A stretch of DNA of 64,000 nucleotides, taken from IMG/VR virus record IMGVR_UViG_3300027749_002876, positions 186,001 to 250,000 of that record; one strand, written 5' to 3'. This DNA is from a virus. How positions within the stretch are numbered: the first letter of the stretch is position 1; the number at the start of each line of letters is the position of its first letter. Positions 16,844 through 25,705 of the stretch are shown here, piece after piece. Under the pieces are notes generated by a model that saw only the letters and a program-made list of their open reading frames with translations, made no database searches and was not told where the DNA came from. The position numbers and the translations under genes are program-made.

Positions 16844-19378
16844 TTATACGTACACCGCTGTTAGAGTATACCATTGTGTTCCGGTTAATGTAATATATTG
16901 TAGTGTTCCGGCAGCTGGATGAGAATAACTAGCGTTAGTTGACAATGAGTTAATTACACCACCTGATGCTGGATATACTAACAAACTATTTGCACTAGAG
17001 TTTGTGATAGTAATAGACATACCAGCAACCCCGTTTGGCAACACAACACCTTGACCAGAAGAAACAGTTGAGACTTGATTAAACTCTTTAGTTAATATTG
17101 TACCATCACCCTGAGTAGAACCTGCGGCTAATATACCTGTACCAACCGAACGAATATGATAGTTAGTAGCAATAATATTAGCACTGGTTATATTGCCTGA
17201 CGCAGATAGTGAAGTCAGTGTACCAACACTTGTTATGTTAGGTTGAGCGTTAGTATATACTGTACCTGCAACTAATGCATTGCCTACTTGACCTGAAACA
17301 TTAGCACCGGCAAGACCAGTCAGTGCTTGTCCATTACCTATAATATTGCCAACATTAACATTACCCGTTGTAGTTATTGTATTACTACCATAGCTAGATA
17401 AGAAGGTTGCTACATTACTGTTAGAATACATTGTAGGTGTGGATGCAAATACGCCATTACCATATAATATATTACTTGCATTACCGTCTTTATTAATAGA
17501 TGCAATGTTACCAACACCAACTACATTTGCAAGTGCTACACTATTAGCTGATGCGGCTACTGTTGCACTAGATGCAAGACCTGTAAGTGCTCCTGTAAAT
17601 AATGTAGCAGACATATTACCTGCACTAATATTGCCAGTGACTGCTAAACTTGTTAGTGTACCTGTACTTGTAATGTTTGGTTGAGCCGCTGTTGTTACTG
17701 TACCTGCAGTTGCTGCCGTTATTCCGATCAATTGACTACCATTACCAAAATACACATTAGCAGTCATATTACCTAGTGTAGAAATATTAGCATTAACATT
17801 GTTTAATACAATATTAGAATCTGAATTTAAATTACCACTTAATGCTAGACTTGATAATGTACCCACTGCAGTGATGTTTGACTGTAACCCTGTTGTTAAT
17901 GTACCTGCTATATATGCACCAGTTATATTACCAGTGGCAGATAGATTGCCTGTAATATCTAATTGAGGATCATTGAATTTAATATTAGCACTAGCATCTA
18001 TACCATTAGCACCACTGCTTAATAAGATTGAATTAGCTGTACCAGGTATAACTTGTGTAATAACTGACACAAATGTTAAATTACCAGCTCCATCGTTTTG
18101 TAAATATCCAGCTGACCCTGTAATTTTAACATTGCCAACATTACCTAAATTACTATTACCATTTACTGATAATGAAGTTAGTGTACCTAAACTTGTAATG
18201 TTGGGCTGTGCATTAGTTGTTACAGTACCTGCTGTAGTTGCGCTAGTTGCCGCACCACTGAGTGCACCAGTGAATGTTGTTGCAGATACATTGCCTGCAT
18301 TGATATTACCACTAGCATTTAGTGTACCTGCAATATTTGCACCAGTGGTTGTAACAACTAATACATTAGCAACACCTGCAACACTCGTAATTACATTACC
18401 ACTAATACCAACAATATCAACGTTACTTGTACCATTTGAAATACTACCAACGGTGATATCACCTGCGCTCAATAATCCTGTGACAGAAAGATTACCTAAT
18501 GTAGTGTTACCGCCGGCGCTCAATGTACCAGTAGTTGCTAAATTACCACCAGTTATTGTATCGGTAGCAGTTATTATACCTGTACCAACGTTACCAATGT
18601 TTGCATTACCTGATACTGATAAACTTGTTAATGTACCTGTACTTGTAATATTAGGTTGTGCATTAGTTGTCACAGTACCGGCTGTATTCGCACTAGATAC
18701 AGTACCAGAAACATTTGCGCCTGCTATACTAAGATTAGTTAAATTGCTACCATCACCTTTAAGGTATTGTGCTTCTATAATCCCGGCATTAGCATATATG
18801 TTTCCTGCAATAATATTGCCCGATACTGATAGTGAAGCTAGTGTACCCAAACTTGTAATATTAGCTTGTGCATTTTGCGACACAGTGCCAGCCACATTAG
18901 CAACATTTGCAGTACTTGAAGTTATATTAGTTAATTGACTACCATCACCTATGAAATAATTTGCAACTACTGCATTTCCTAAACTAGCATTTAGACTAGT
19001 TAAATTACCGCCGGCTGATATATTACCTGATGTAACAAGATTAGAGATTGATAAAGTATTGGGAATTTCAACGTATAGTGTTTGACTGAAATTAGTATAA
19101 ATTGCAGAATTTGTTACTGGGTTGGGAGTTGTTCCTACTCTTAGTGTTACTGAGCTAATTGAAATTGAAGCAACATTGGCTTCAACAATAACATTACCGG
19201 TAGGAGAATTTACTGTTATGCCTCGTCCTGCTGTACGATTGATGGATAATACAGCGGCATTTGCAGTTGAAGAATAAACTTCATCAAAATTCTCTTGTAC
19301 TTTTTGAAAAGCTGTTCGTATAGCATCTGCTGACGGATCATCAGGAAACGTTCCGAAATCTATATTTTGTTGGCTCAT
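16844..19378 (-). CDS. Tail fibre with tandem Gly/Asn repeats, 844 aa
   Basis: N-terminal ~65 residues (FGTFPDDPSADAIRTAFQKV) form a helical attachment segment common to T4-like fibre proteins. The shaft holds six copies of a module around AQPNITSxGTLTSLSVSGN, spaced irregularly, plus other Gly/Asn/Thr strands as in trimeric beta-helical fibres. A segment around INKDGNASNILYGNGVFA and YGSNTITTTGN is nearly the same as in the fibre at 42648-44657, and the C-terminal ~80 residues resemble those of the gene at 12312. It has a late promoter and AAGGT ribosome site. Receptor binding is the likely role. The repeats favour recombination between the fibre genes. Confidence 0.78.
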   Translation of the reverse strand: MSQQNIDFGTFPDDPSADAIRTAFQKVQENFDEVYSSTANAAVLSINRTAGRGITVNSPTGNVIVEANVASISISSVTLRVGTTPNPVTNSAIYTNFSQTLYVEIPNTLSISNLVTSGNISAGGNLTSLNASLGNAVVANYFIGDGSQLTNITSSTANVANVAGTVSQNAQANITSLGTLASLSVSGNIIAGNIYANAGIIEAQYLKGDGSNLTNLSIAGANVSGTVSSANTAGTVTTNAQPNITSTGTLTSLSVSGNANIGNVGTGIITATDTITGGNLATTGTLSAGGNTTLGNLSVTGLLSAGDITVGSISNGTSNVDIVGISGNVITSVAGVANVLVVTTTGANIAGTLNASGNINAGNVSATTFTGALSGAATSATTAGTVTTNAQPNITSLGTLTSLSVNGNSNLGNVGNVKITGSAGYLQNDGAGNLTFVSVITQVIPGTANSILLSSGANGIDASANIKFNDPQLDITGNLSATGNITGAYIAGTLTTGLQSNITAVGTLSSLALSGNLNSDSNIVLNNVNANISTLGNMTANVYFGNGSQLIGITAATAGTVTTAAQPNITSTGTLTSLAVTGNISAGNMSATLFTGALTGLASSATVAASANSVALANVVGVGNIASINKDGNASNILYGNGVFASTPTMYSNSNVATFLSSYGSNTITTTGNVNVGNIIGNGQALTGLAGANVSGQVGNALVAGTVYTNAQPNITSVGTLTSLSASGNITSANIIATNYHIRSVGTGILAAGSTQGDGTILTKEFNQVSTVSSGQGVVLPNGVAGMSITITNSSANSLLVYPASGGVINSLSTNASYSHPAAGTLQYITLTGTQWYTLTAVYV

Positions 19379-19398
19379 ATCTATTTTACCTTATTTAG

Positions 19399-19406
19399 TA
19401 TTTATC
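19399..19406 (-). promoter_or_regulatory. Late promoter element GATAAATA
   Basis: On the minus strand, 20 nt before the ATG at 19378, with AAGGT between. It serves the fibre-endolysin-adhesin run. Confidence 0.6.
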
Positions 19407-19428
19407 GTTATTAATAAAACGGGTGCCC

Positions 19429-19456
19429 AAAAAAATACCCGACTAGTGCCGGGTAT
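19429..19456 (-). terminator. Rho-independent terminator after the acidic inner-head candidate
   Basis: 7-bp stem ATACCCG/CGGGTAT with 8-nt loop followed by a run of U on the minus strand. It separates the 21815-19473 transcript from the fibre operon. Confidence 0.75.
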
Positions 19457-19472
19457 TTTATAGTAATGTATA

Positions 19473-21815
19473 TTACTTAATGCCTGCTAGCTTTTTCCAA
19501 GCCGCTACGCTATTGCTAGATTCGTTGATATCTGTAGTACCCTTTGATACTGTACGATTTAATTGACTTGCTACAACAGGGATAGTTGTTTGACCAGTTG
19601 ATTTACGTTTGTTTAAACCACCACTGATAACATTCATCATAAAGTCAATGTCAGTTTCGAAGGATGTATCTGTACCGTTTTTACCAGCATCATTGGCCCA
19701 TTCGTCTATCTTCTTCTTGTCTTTCTTGTCATCATACTCAATGTCTTTTTTGACTTTCTTGCCAGCTTCTTCTGCTTTGTCGTCATCTTTACCTTTATGG
19801 TCTTCATCATATTCGATATCTTTGGCGACTTTCTTAGCGGCTTTTTCAGCTTTGTCATCTTTCTCACTAGTAGATTCTTCTGACAACATTGCTAATTTTT
19901 TGTAAAGATTAAAGAAACTTGATTCTGACATTGTTTCGCATTTGCAAGGTTTGCAATCACATTTCTTACAAGTGCCTTCCTCTAATTCTTCTTTACCGGC
20001 TTCTTCACCAGTTTCATCTTCAGCTTCATTCATTGATGCTTTCATTTCTTCTTCTGCATCACCGGCTTCAATACCTGCGTTTGCTACAGGAGATGCTTCG
20101 CTACCTTCATCAATGTCATCACTTGGGTTATATGCGGCTGCGGCTGCATTTGCGGCATCAACATCAGCATCTTCTGCGTCAACTTCTGCGGCACCACTGT
20201 CTGGAGGATTATCTTCAGCCATTTGATAAGTCATTTCATCTTCTGATTCAACTTCATCAACCATTTCTGTATCTTTACTACAAGAATGTCCTGCTTCCAT
20301 CATACCACCGCATGCTTCACATGTTTCTTCATCGTGTGAATGTGCATCTCCGCCACCAATGCCTGATAGTTTCTTCATCAAATTCATCATACCATCATGG
20401 TCATCAACTACTTCAATTGCGGCACCACCTGCGCCAATTTCAGCTGGTTCACCACCATTATCTACTGTCATTGGCTCTGCGTGTGACATTCCAGAACTAT
20501 CATCTCCACCAAATAGTCCTAGACCTGCTGATTTGATAACACTTAATAGTTGGTCAGCTTCACCGTCCTGTGCTGAAACACTTACTGAATCAGGACTACC
20601 TTGTTGACCTTTGCTAATAGATACAGTCATACCTTCAGTAACTTCACTATCTTCTAGTAAAGCATTCAATTGCTTTTCTAATGCTTCAAAAGCGAATGCA
20701 TCATTCTTTACAAACTCTTTACCACCAAGACTGAATTTACTTCCTTTTGGTGTGTTCTTTGCGGCCCAGCTGAATGGACTTTCTTCAATATCTGCTTCAC
20801 CTAGTTGACCTTCTTCAGCACCGTAGCCAGCCATTGTGCCTACTACATCAGCACCGGATTCTGTTTCACCAACATAACCTTGAATTGGTACTTGACCGTA
20901 ACACTCATCTAGGCCTTCTTTGTAACCTTCATGGTAGCAACGTCCTTCTTCTAAGTCATCGTAGTTCTTGCCACAGTGTGCGTGACCACGTAGACCGTGT
21001 GCTTTACCTTCTGCACGTGCGGCTTGTAATCTTTGATCCATACCTTCTTTAACTTTCTTTTTCTTCAAATCGTTCTTACCCTTACCATCTTCTGCGTAGT
21101 CAGGGATACCATTCTTGTTAGCATCTGGCTTTTTAGCTTTCTTAGCTTCTAATGTTAATGGGCTTGCCAATGCATCACGTGGAGGCTGATCTGCTTCTTT
21201 GATTTTCTTCATCTGTGCACCTGCAATTTTTGTTGCGGCTTCTTTACCATACTTAGGTGTTAGCTTACGCACTAATGCGTCAAAACCTGTAGTAGCATTG
21301 TTGTGCTTGCCAATGTCGCCCTCTTTCATTTCTTCATCACCACCAAGCTTAAGCGTACCTTTTTCGGAGGCGGCTTTAATTGTGTTAGCAGTTGCCGCAT
21401 CAGCAGTGCCCATTGGCTTACCATCTGCGCCAATAATTTGACTTGCACCTGGCATTGGCTTAACAGTAATACCCATTTCATTCAATGGTGCGTACATTTG
21501 CTCAAGATATTCTTTGATACTATGCTTTTTAGTTTTCTTTTTGTCGTGTTTAGGTAATTTAACATCTTTACCTTTAGTTACGCCAAACGCACTAAAGTCA
21601 TACTTCTTATCTTCACCTGATGTAGATGTAGCTTTCTTAGGACGGCCCTTGCCTTTTTTCTCGGCAGTTTTGTCTTTGATTTTATTGCCATCTTCATCTT
21701 CATCGTCTTTACGACCGTAACCACCTGGCTCAGCAGTGTGCTTTAAGCCAGTTTTAGTTTTCTCTGTTGCTTCGTTCAACTGGTCTAGTTGTGATAATAA
21801 ACTTTTGAAATTCAT
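19473..21815 (-). CDS. Large acidic, Lys/Glu-rich candidate inner-capsid protein, 780 aa
   Basis: It begins MNFKSLLSQLDQLNE then A, a helical leader ending in LNE before Ala. This fits the T4 prohead-protease cleavage rule (Leu/Ile-x-Glu before Ala/Ser/Gly) and resembles capsid-targeting sequences of T4 internal proteins. The rest is highly charged and probably mostly disordered: Lys-rich near the N-terminus, very acidic in the middle, with an Ala run and near-repeats KDIEYDxxxKGKDDDKAEEA at the C-terminus. Cys/His clusters (CEACGG, HSHDEETC, CKKCDCKPCKC) could bind zinc. A packaged inner-head or core protein is my inference. It follows the gene at 21828 by 12 nt and has its own terminator. 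Confidence 0.6.
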   Translation of the reverse strand: MNFKSLLSQLDQLNEATEKTKTGLKHTAEPGGYGRKDDEDEDGNKIKDKTAEKKGKGRPKKATSTSGEDKKYDFSAFGVTKGKDVKLPKHDKKKTKKHSIKEYLEQMYAPLNEMGITVKPMPGASQIIGADGKPMGTADAATANTIKAASEKGTLKLGGDEEMKEGDIGKHNNATTGFDALVRKLTPKYGKEAATKIAGAQMKKIKEADQPPRDALASPLTLEAKKAKKPDANKNGIPDYAEDGKGKNDLKKKKVKEGMDQRLQAARAEGKAHGLRGHAHCGKNYDDLEEGRCYHEGYKEGLDECYGQVPIQGYVGETESGADVVGTMAGYGAEEGQLGEADIEESPFSWAAKNTPKGSKFSLGGKEFVKNDAFAFEALEKQLNALLEDSEVTEGMTVSISKGQQGSPDSVSVSAQDGEADQLLSVIKSAGLGLFGGDDSSGMSHAEPMTVDNGGEPAEIGAGGAAIEVVDDHDGMMNLMKKLSGIGGGDAHSHDEETCEACGGMMEAGHSCSKDTEMVDEVESEDEMTYQMAEDNPPDSGAAEVDAEDADVDAANAAAAAYNPSDDIDEGSEASPVANAGIEAGDAEEEMKASMNEAEDETGEEAGKEELEEGTCKKCDCKPCKCETMSESSFFNLYKKLAMLSEESTSEKDDKAEKAAKKVAKDIEYDEDHKGKDDDKAEEAGKKVKKDIEYDDKKDKKKIDEWANDAGKNGTDTSFETDIDFMMNVISGGLNKRKSTGQTTIPVVASQLNRTVSKGTTDINESSNSVAAWKKLAGIK

Positions 21816-21827
21816 TTTATATTCCTT

Positions 21828-22457
21828 TTATTTAGATGCTCTTGCACCAGTTGCTGGCAACGGTGGACGTTTTATTGTACTCATTGGGCTTTTCTCACCC
21901 ATCTGTTTGTCATCCAAGTATGGCTTGAATGGATCGAATGCGTCAGGTGTTTTTGTTCCTGCATAAGGAATATCAATCTCTGAATCCTTCATTTGGTCTT
22001 TAATACTCTTTAAGTATGAATCACCATAATTTTTACTAGCTTCTTTAGCGCCAGGCTGTTCTTCTAATTCAGTATGTAATAACAATGGATTATGACTCAT
22101 TTCATTGGCATAACCTACTTGTTCATTATCAATGCTGTCATTAAAATCAGTTCCAACAACACGAACCATATCAACTTGATAACCCAATAGTTGTGCAATC
22201 TGTTGAATCATTGGCTCTGTCGCTGGATAGCGAAAATCTGCTTTGATAATAGTGATAGACTGATTACTCAAGTTAGGAAATCCATATGGATTCTTTTGAA
22301 TAGGAGTCTTTACTGGATCACTAATTCTGATAGGATCGAATTTATTAAGATTGTACTTAAACAAATCTATAAAATTCTTATCCACATCGCCAGCAATTTT
22401 GATAGTGTAATTGTATGTATGTACACTTTCTGTTATATAATGTTTGAGGCTTTTCAT
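21828..22457 (-). CDS. Candidate inner-head protein with capsid-targeting leader, 209 aa
   Basis: The N-terminus MKSLKHYITE followed by Ser has the length and form of T4 capsid-targeting sequences (compare the MKTYQEFIAE-A type leader of T4 internal proteins), cut by the prohead protease after Ile/Leu-x-Glu. The next ~90 residues (YNYTIKIAGDVDKNFIDLF, then QSITIIKADFRYPA) form an alpha/beta domain. The C-terminus is Pro/Lys-rich. I know of no function. Order, promoter class and leader suggest a core or packaged protein. Late promoter at 22477 and AGGAAT ribosome site. Confidence 0.6.
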   Translation of the reverse strand: MKSLKHYITESVHTYNYTIKIAGDVDKNFIDLFKYNLNKFDPIRISDPVKTPIQKNPYGFPNLSNQSITIIKADFRYPATEPMIQQIAQLLGYQVDMVRVVGTDFNDSIDNEQVGYANEMSHNPLLLHTELEEQPGAKEASKNYGDSYLKSIKDQMKDSEIDIPYAGTKTPDAFDPFKPYLDDKQMGEKSPMSTIKRPPLPATGARASK

Positions 22458-22476
22458 TTCTTATTCCTGTATTCTG

Positions 22477-22484
22477 TATTTATC
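22477..22484 (-). promoter_or_regulatory. Late promoter element GATAAATA
   Basis: Minus strand, 19 nt before the ATG at 22457 and overlapping the last codons of the terminase gene. Confidence 0.6.
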
Positions 22485-22968
22485 ATTTATTATCTGTTTT
22501 TGATGCCGACAACATCTTCAGCAATGCATTACGGTCTAAACTTTTTCCTTCACCTAATGGGGTAGCATTTATTTCTTCTTCTTTACCCGCAGTTTTTTGG
22601 TCTAGTTGTGCTTTTTTAAGCTGTAAATCAAGCATTTTAAGCTTCTTGTTGATTTTGGCTGTCTTTGACGTAATTGCGTGACCTAAAAAACTACTGGCAC
22701 TGTTAAAGATTTCACTAGCAAAACGACTATCAACTTGCATACCTAAGTCCATTAAATCTTTATAGCTATCGGTTGCTAATCTAGCAAGCTCGTCCATTTC
22801 AGTATCGCTTGCTTCTAGTCCTCTAACTTGAGGCAATGCGGCTTCAATTTTATCTAATGCTTCTGCTGTATCAGTTGTGATTTCTTCCATAGTTTCAGGC
22901 AAGGAAATAGTAATACCCCTATCATTATTTTCTGGAAGCTCAAATAAATCTTCTAATTTTTTGGTCAT
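22483..22968 (-). CDS. 16: Terminase small subunit (gp16-like)
   Basis: A 161-aa helical protein. The pattern LDKIEAALPQVRGLEASDTE, then DSYKDLMDLGMQVDSRFASEIF and the helix with AITSKTAKINKKLKMLDLQ matches, in my reading, small terminases of aquatic T4-like phages (T4 gp16 is 164 aa). It would form an oligomer that regulates the large terminase gp17 during DNA packaging. gp17 is not next to it and not seen in the window. The next gene downstream is the inner-head candidate, upstream is gp4. The late element lies only 4 nt before the ATG. Confidence 0.72.
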   Translation of the reverse strand: MTKKLEDLFELPENNDRGITISLPETMEEITTDTAEALDKIEAALPQVRGLEASDTEMDELARLATDSYKDLMDLGMQVDSRFASEIFNSASSFLGHAITSKTAKINKKLKMLDLQLKKAQLDQKTAGKEEEINATPLGEGKSLDRNALLKMLSASKTDNK

Positions 22969-22972
22969 ACAG

Positions 22973-22980
22973 TATTTATT
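22973..22980 (-). promoter_or_regulatory. Late promoter element AATAAATA, near-leaderless
   Basis: Minus strand, 4 nt before the ATG at 22968. One mismatch from the GATAAATA form common here. Confidence 0.45.
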
Positions 22981-23417
22981 TACCTTCCCTTACCCTGATG
23001 AAAAAGGTCATCTTCTGTTATAACTCTAAAGGTGTAACCATGTTGTTTACAGAAAGCCATAGCTGACTGCCATTTAGCGTGATTGATTGCTACAACCATA
23101 CGGTCTTTGGCACTTGCAACTTTGCTTTCAATTAAGCTTTGTTTCTTGGGTTTAATTTCTACTACTTCAGCTATTTGTTTGCCGTACTTGTTTTGATAAA
23201 CTACAAAGAAGTCAGGTATATATATGGTTGGCTTACCTGTAAATGGATGACGATACGGTACACTAAATGATTCACTAGCCCAATATAATACACTTTTATT
23301 ACTATCACAGAATGTCATAAATGTAAGTTCCCAACCACTGCGATATCTAGGTGCATGTTTACCTATATATTTTTTTGGGTTCTTGGGTGTGAATAAACCC
23401 TGTGCATACTTAGCCAT
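22980..23417 (-). CDS. 4: Head completion protein gp4-like nuclease
   Basis: A 145-aa protein with the gp4/gp50 head-completion signature: YRSGWELTFMTFCD, then VLYWASESFSVPYRHPFTGK and IPDFFVVYQNK with VVEIKPKKQ. The Glu of SGWE, Asp of PDF and E-x-K of EIKPK form the PD-(D/E)XK/TnsA-like nuclease triad. In T4 this protein is needed to finish filled heads so that tails attach. Size matches T4 gp4 (150 aa). The start overlaps the stop of the upstream gene by 1 nt and its stop is next to the gp16 promoter. Confidence 0.85.
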   Translation of the reverse strand: MAKYAQGLFTPKNPKKYIGKHAPRYRSGWELTFMTFCDSNKSVLYWASESFSVPYRHPFTGKPTIYIPDFFVVYQNKYGKQIAEVVEIKPKKQSLIESKVASAKDRMVVAINHAKWQSAMAFCKQHGYTFRVITEDDLFHQGKGR

Positions 23418-23779
23418 TACAGAACTATATTTCTAGCAACAGGTTGATTAGGTTGTGGAATTGTACCTATACCGTACAATGATGTTTTACTTTTAAAAGT
23501 GTTAAGATAGTATGTAATAACAGTATTCATTTCTAGTTTGTTATTAAGACCTTTGATATAGTTTAATAATTCCAATACTGATATTTGAGTTTGTTGTGAG
23601 ATTCTAAATAAGTTTGCTGTAAAATTGTTAGCTATTTGTTTAGTATCACATACTGATACAAAATACCCATGAACAATGTCATACTCATCACCGTTGACTA
23701 CTAAGTCAAATGAGTAAAAGTCATCAAATATTCTTACTGTCGAATCAAGTTGAGTTCGTGCGTCAAGTATTCTAGCCAT
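23417..23779 (-). CDS. Conserved virion-associated phage protein, 120 aa
   Basis: The sequence has features I associate with T4-like aquatic phages (FRISQQTQISVLELLNYI, NTVITYYLNTFKSKTSLYG), but I cannot name the family with certainty. In T4, gene 53 (baseplate wedge) lies beside gene 4, so a baseplate role is possible from gene order alone, yet the length is much less than gp53 (196 aa). It has a perfect late promoter TATAAATA and a TAGGAG ribosome site, and overlaps gp4 by 1 nt. A structural role is therefore likely. Confidence 0.6.
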   Translation of the reverse strand: MARILDARTQLDSTVRIFDDFYSFDLVVNGDEYDIVHGYFVSVCDTKQIANNFTANLFRISQQTQISVLELLNYIKGLNNKLEMNTVITYYLNTFKSKTSLYGIGTIPQPNQPVARNIVL

Positions 23780-23797
23780 GTATAAATCTCCTAAAAG

Positions 23798-23805
23798 TAT
23801 TTATA
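23798..23805 (-). promoter_or_regulatory. Late promoter element TATAAATA
   Basis: Exact T4 late consensus on the minus strand, 18 nt before the ATG at 23779, inside the C-terminal codon region boundary of the next gene. Confidence 0.65.
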
Positions 23806-23808
23806 CAT

Positions 23809-25011
23809 TTAACCTTGCTTGCCAGCAGATGTTGGACCAATCTGCTGTGGTGATGATAGTGCACCGATTGTTGGTGCACCTGCACTAGCTTTACCTGCAG
23901 GAGTAACACCGTAGCCTGGATAGTAAGTAGTACCTCTAACACTACCAGGTAATGCCTGTTGAGTCGCTTGTGTAAGTATTCCAGTAATATCTGACTTTGC
24001 AACTTGTTTTAAGTTTGTATTTTTAAATGTGTTATATGCAGTACCGGCAGTTCTGGCTGCACTTAGGAATCTTCCATTTGACAAATCAGATAATATACCA
24101 CCTGCACTGTCTACCAAACCACCTTGACCTAAGATAGTTTGATTAGATCCAAGGCGCGCTATAGGACTTAGTGTTCTATCATAATTTGAATCTGTACCAA
24201 ATCCTGGTACTGTGTTGCTTGGAGCTTTACCATCTAGTTTGCCTTCAGCATATTTTACAGTTTCATAATCAATAGTCATACTGTTTGTCATTGTGCCATT
24301 ACCTGCACTATAGTCATATGTGTCGTGGCTAAATCTAGTAAGAATAGGATTAATCAATGTATATGATACAAAACTATGCTGATTAAAACCGTATACTTGT
24401 ATGTTTTTGAAAAAAGGAATTTTACTATTTCCTATTGAAGAATTCAATGTAGTCTGTGATGGGGTTGATGTATCACCTATATATCCCCAATCTTCATCAC
24501 CTGTTATTGAATCCTTATATAAATTTCTACTATTATAATCTGAGGCTAAGTTTAGAGGTTCACTACTAGGTAACTGCGGGCCTACAGGACCTGTTGTAGT
24601 GAGAACAGGTTTATTTGCATCTTTGTAATAATATGTGTAGTAATTATACCACATGTTACGTATGCTATTTCCGTTATCATCATGGAATGTAATATCTATT
24701 GGATCATATTTTATTTTTGTTTGAACAATACGTTTACGATTATATTGATTCATTATATGTGTATCAAAACTATATGAAGGTAGTTTAACTGTTTTTACTG
24801 TTAGACCAAAGTTTGTTCCAGTGGACAATCCAACTGCATAAACAGCTGGATTTATTTCAAAATATACATGGAATAGAAACTTAAGCTTAGGTGCATATTG
24901 ATATGCATTAGGTCTAAATGTTTTTGCCGCGTGAGTGTAATCACGCAGGTATTCATTTCCAAAAAAACCTGCGGCAGTATCTTTAAGTAAATTTTGAAAG
25001 AATCCTGCCAT
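23809..25011 (-). CDS. Tail-tube-like structural protein, 400 aa
   Basis: Residues 30-130 (LKFLFHVYFEINP, GLTVKTVKLPSYSFDTHI, IDITFHDDNGNSIRNMWYNYY) have the layout of the gp19-type tail tube fold, as in tube initiator or tube-baseplate proteins of T4-like phages. The latter half is Gly/Ser/Thr-rich and ends in low-complexity sequence. It follows gp19 directly (21 nt) and likely shares its transcript. My best call is a baseplate-proximal tube protein related to gp54/gp48 or gp19. A virion protein is nearly certain, the exact position not. Confidence 0.65.
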   Translation of the reverse strand: MAGFFQNLLKDTAAGFFGNEYLRDYTHAAKTFRPNAYQYAPKLKFLFHVYFEINPAVYAVGLSTGTNFGLTVKTVKLPSYSFDTHIMNQYNRKRIVQTKIKYDPIDITFHDDNGNSIRNMWYNYYTYYYKDANKPVLTTTGPVGPQLPSSEPLNLASDYNSRNLYKDSITGDEDWGYIGDTSTPSQTTLNSSIGNSKIPFFKNIQVYGFNQHSFVSYTLINPILTRFSHDTYDYSAGNGTMTNSMTIDYETVKYAEGKLDGKAPSNTVPGFGTDSNYDRTLSPIARLGSNQTILGQGGLVDSAGGILSDLSNGRFLSAARTAGTAYNTFKNTNLKQVAKSDITGILTQATQQALPGSVRGTTYYPGYGVTPAGKASAGAPTIGALSSPQQIGPTSAGKQG

Positions 25012-25032
25012 TTATAAGGCCTTTGTAGTCAA

Positions 25033-25668
25033 TTAACCTTGACCAGAACCAATACCGGTTACAGTTGAACCACCCAAGATTCTGCCAATGTTTGTACCAA
25101 TGCCACTTGTTAACGGAGACTGGACTGCGTTATCGTAACGAATTGTCAATGCAATAGTTGCGATTTCGTTTGATCCATAATTCAATGAACCATAGTTAGC
25201 TGTTTTTAGATAACAGCCATAGCATTCCCAAGTTTCTAATACTTGAGGAACAGCAGTACCATTACCACCGTCTAATACTTCAATGTTTGTTTGAAACTTA
25301 TAATCTTGACCAGTTGCGGCTGAAGCTTGTTCAACCATGTCTAATTGTTTCTGTACTTGTTGACCAACTAATTTAGAAACACTACCTTGAGCATCATCTC
25401 TAACATTAATTGTCAATTCATTCCAACTATGTTTACCTGCCAAATACAATGTTGAGTTGTAAATAGGTATAGTAATTTCTTCAAAACTGATTTGTGGTCT
25501 GTTAAGGTCTATTACTTGTTTAGTCAACTCAATAGTTGCTCCAGTACCGAAACTCAAAAAGTTAACTCTGAAACGGTATTGTAATTTGGGCATCAACAAG
25601 CCCTGGTTTCCACCAGCGTTGTCTGACGCTACTGTCATGTTGAACAATGATTGTGAGGCTGTTGCCAT
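25033..25668 (-). CDS. 19: Tail tube protein (gp19)
   Basis: A 211-aa protein with the contractile-tail tube fold. YRFRVNFLSFG is followed by TKQVIDLNRPQISFEEITIPIYNSTLYLAGKH (the loop-and-strand set typical of gp19; positions about 32-82), a helix with Val-Gly-Gln-Gln, and ETWECYGCYLKTANYG towards the end. Hexameric rings of it form the inner tube under the sheath. It is somewhat longer than T4 gp19 (163 aa), with a Gly/Ser tail. Late promoter with AGGAG ribosome site, immediately downstream of gp18. Confidence 0.85.
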   Translation of the reverse strand: MATASQSLFNMTVASDNAGGNQGLLMPKLQYRFRVNFLSFGTGATIELTKQVIDLNRPQISFEEITIPIYNSTLYLAGKHSWNELTINVRDDAQGSVSKLVGQQVQKQLDMVEQASAATGQDYKFQTNIEVLDGGNGTAVPQVLETWECYGCYLKTANYGSLNYGSNEIATIALTIRYDNAVQSPLTSGIGTNIGRILGGSTVTGIGSGQG

Positions 25669-25688
25669 TTTTTAATCTCCTGTATACT

Positions 25689-25696
25689 TATTTATC
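25689..25696 (-). promoter_or_regulatory. Late promoter element GATAAATA for gp19
   Basis: Minus strand, 20 nt before the ATG at 25668 with AGGAG between. Confidence 0.65.
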
Positions 25697-25705
25697 TTTA
25701 ACATT

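Noticed and set aside
17973-18938. Long plus-strand open frame antisense to the 844-aa fibre gene
   Set aside because: It is Val/Pro/Leu-rich low complexity with no ribosome site or promoter, and mirrors the repeat codons of the fibre. It is a shadow of the real gene.
16844-19378. Regular DNA repeats that could suggest a CRISPR array
   Set aside because: Repeats are imperfect, in frame, and encode the AQPNITS fibre module. No constant spacer length and no cas genes.
19919-20536. Plus-strand 205-codon frame antisense to the acidic inner-head candidate
   Set aside because: His/Leu/Gln-rich composition is the complement of acidic codons. No start signal.
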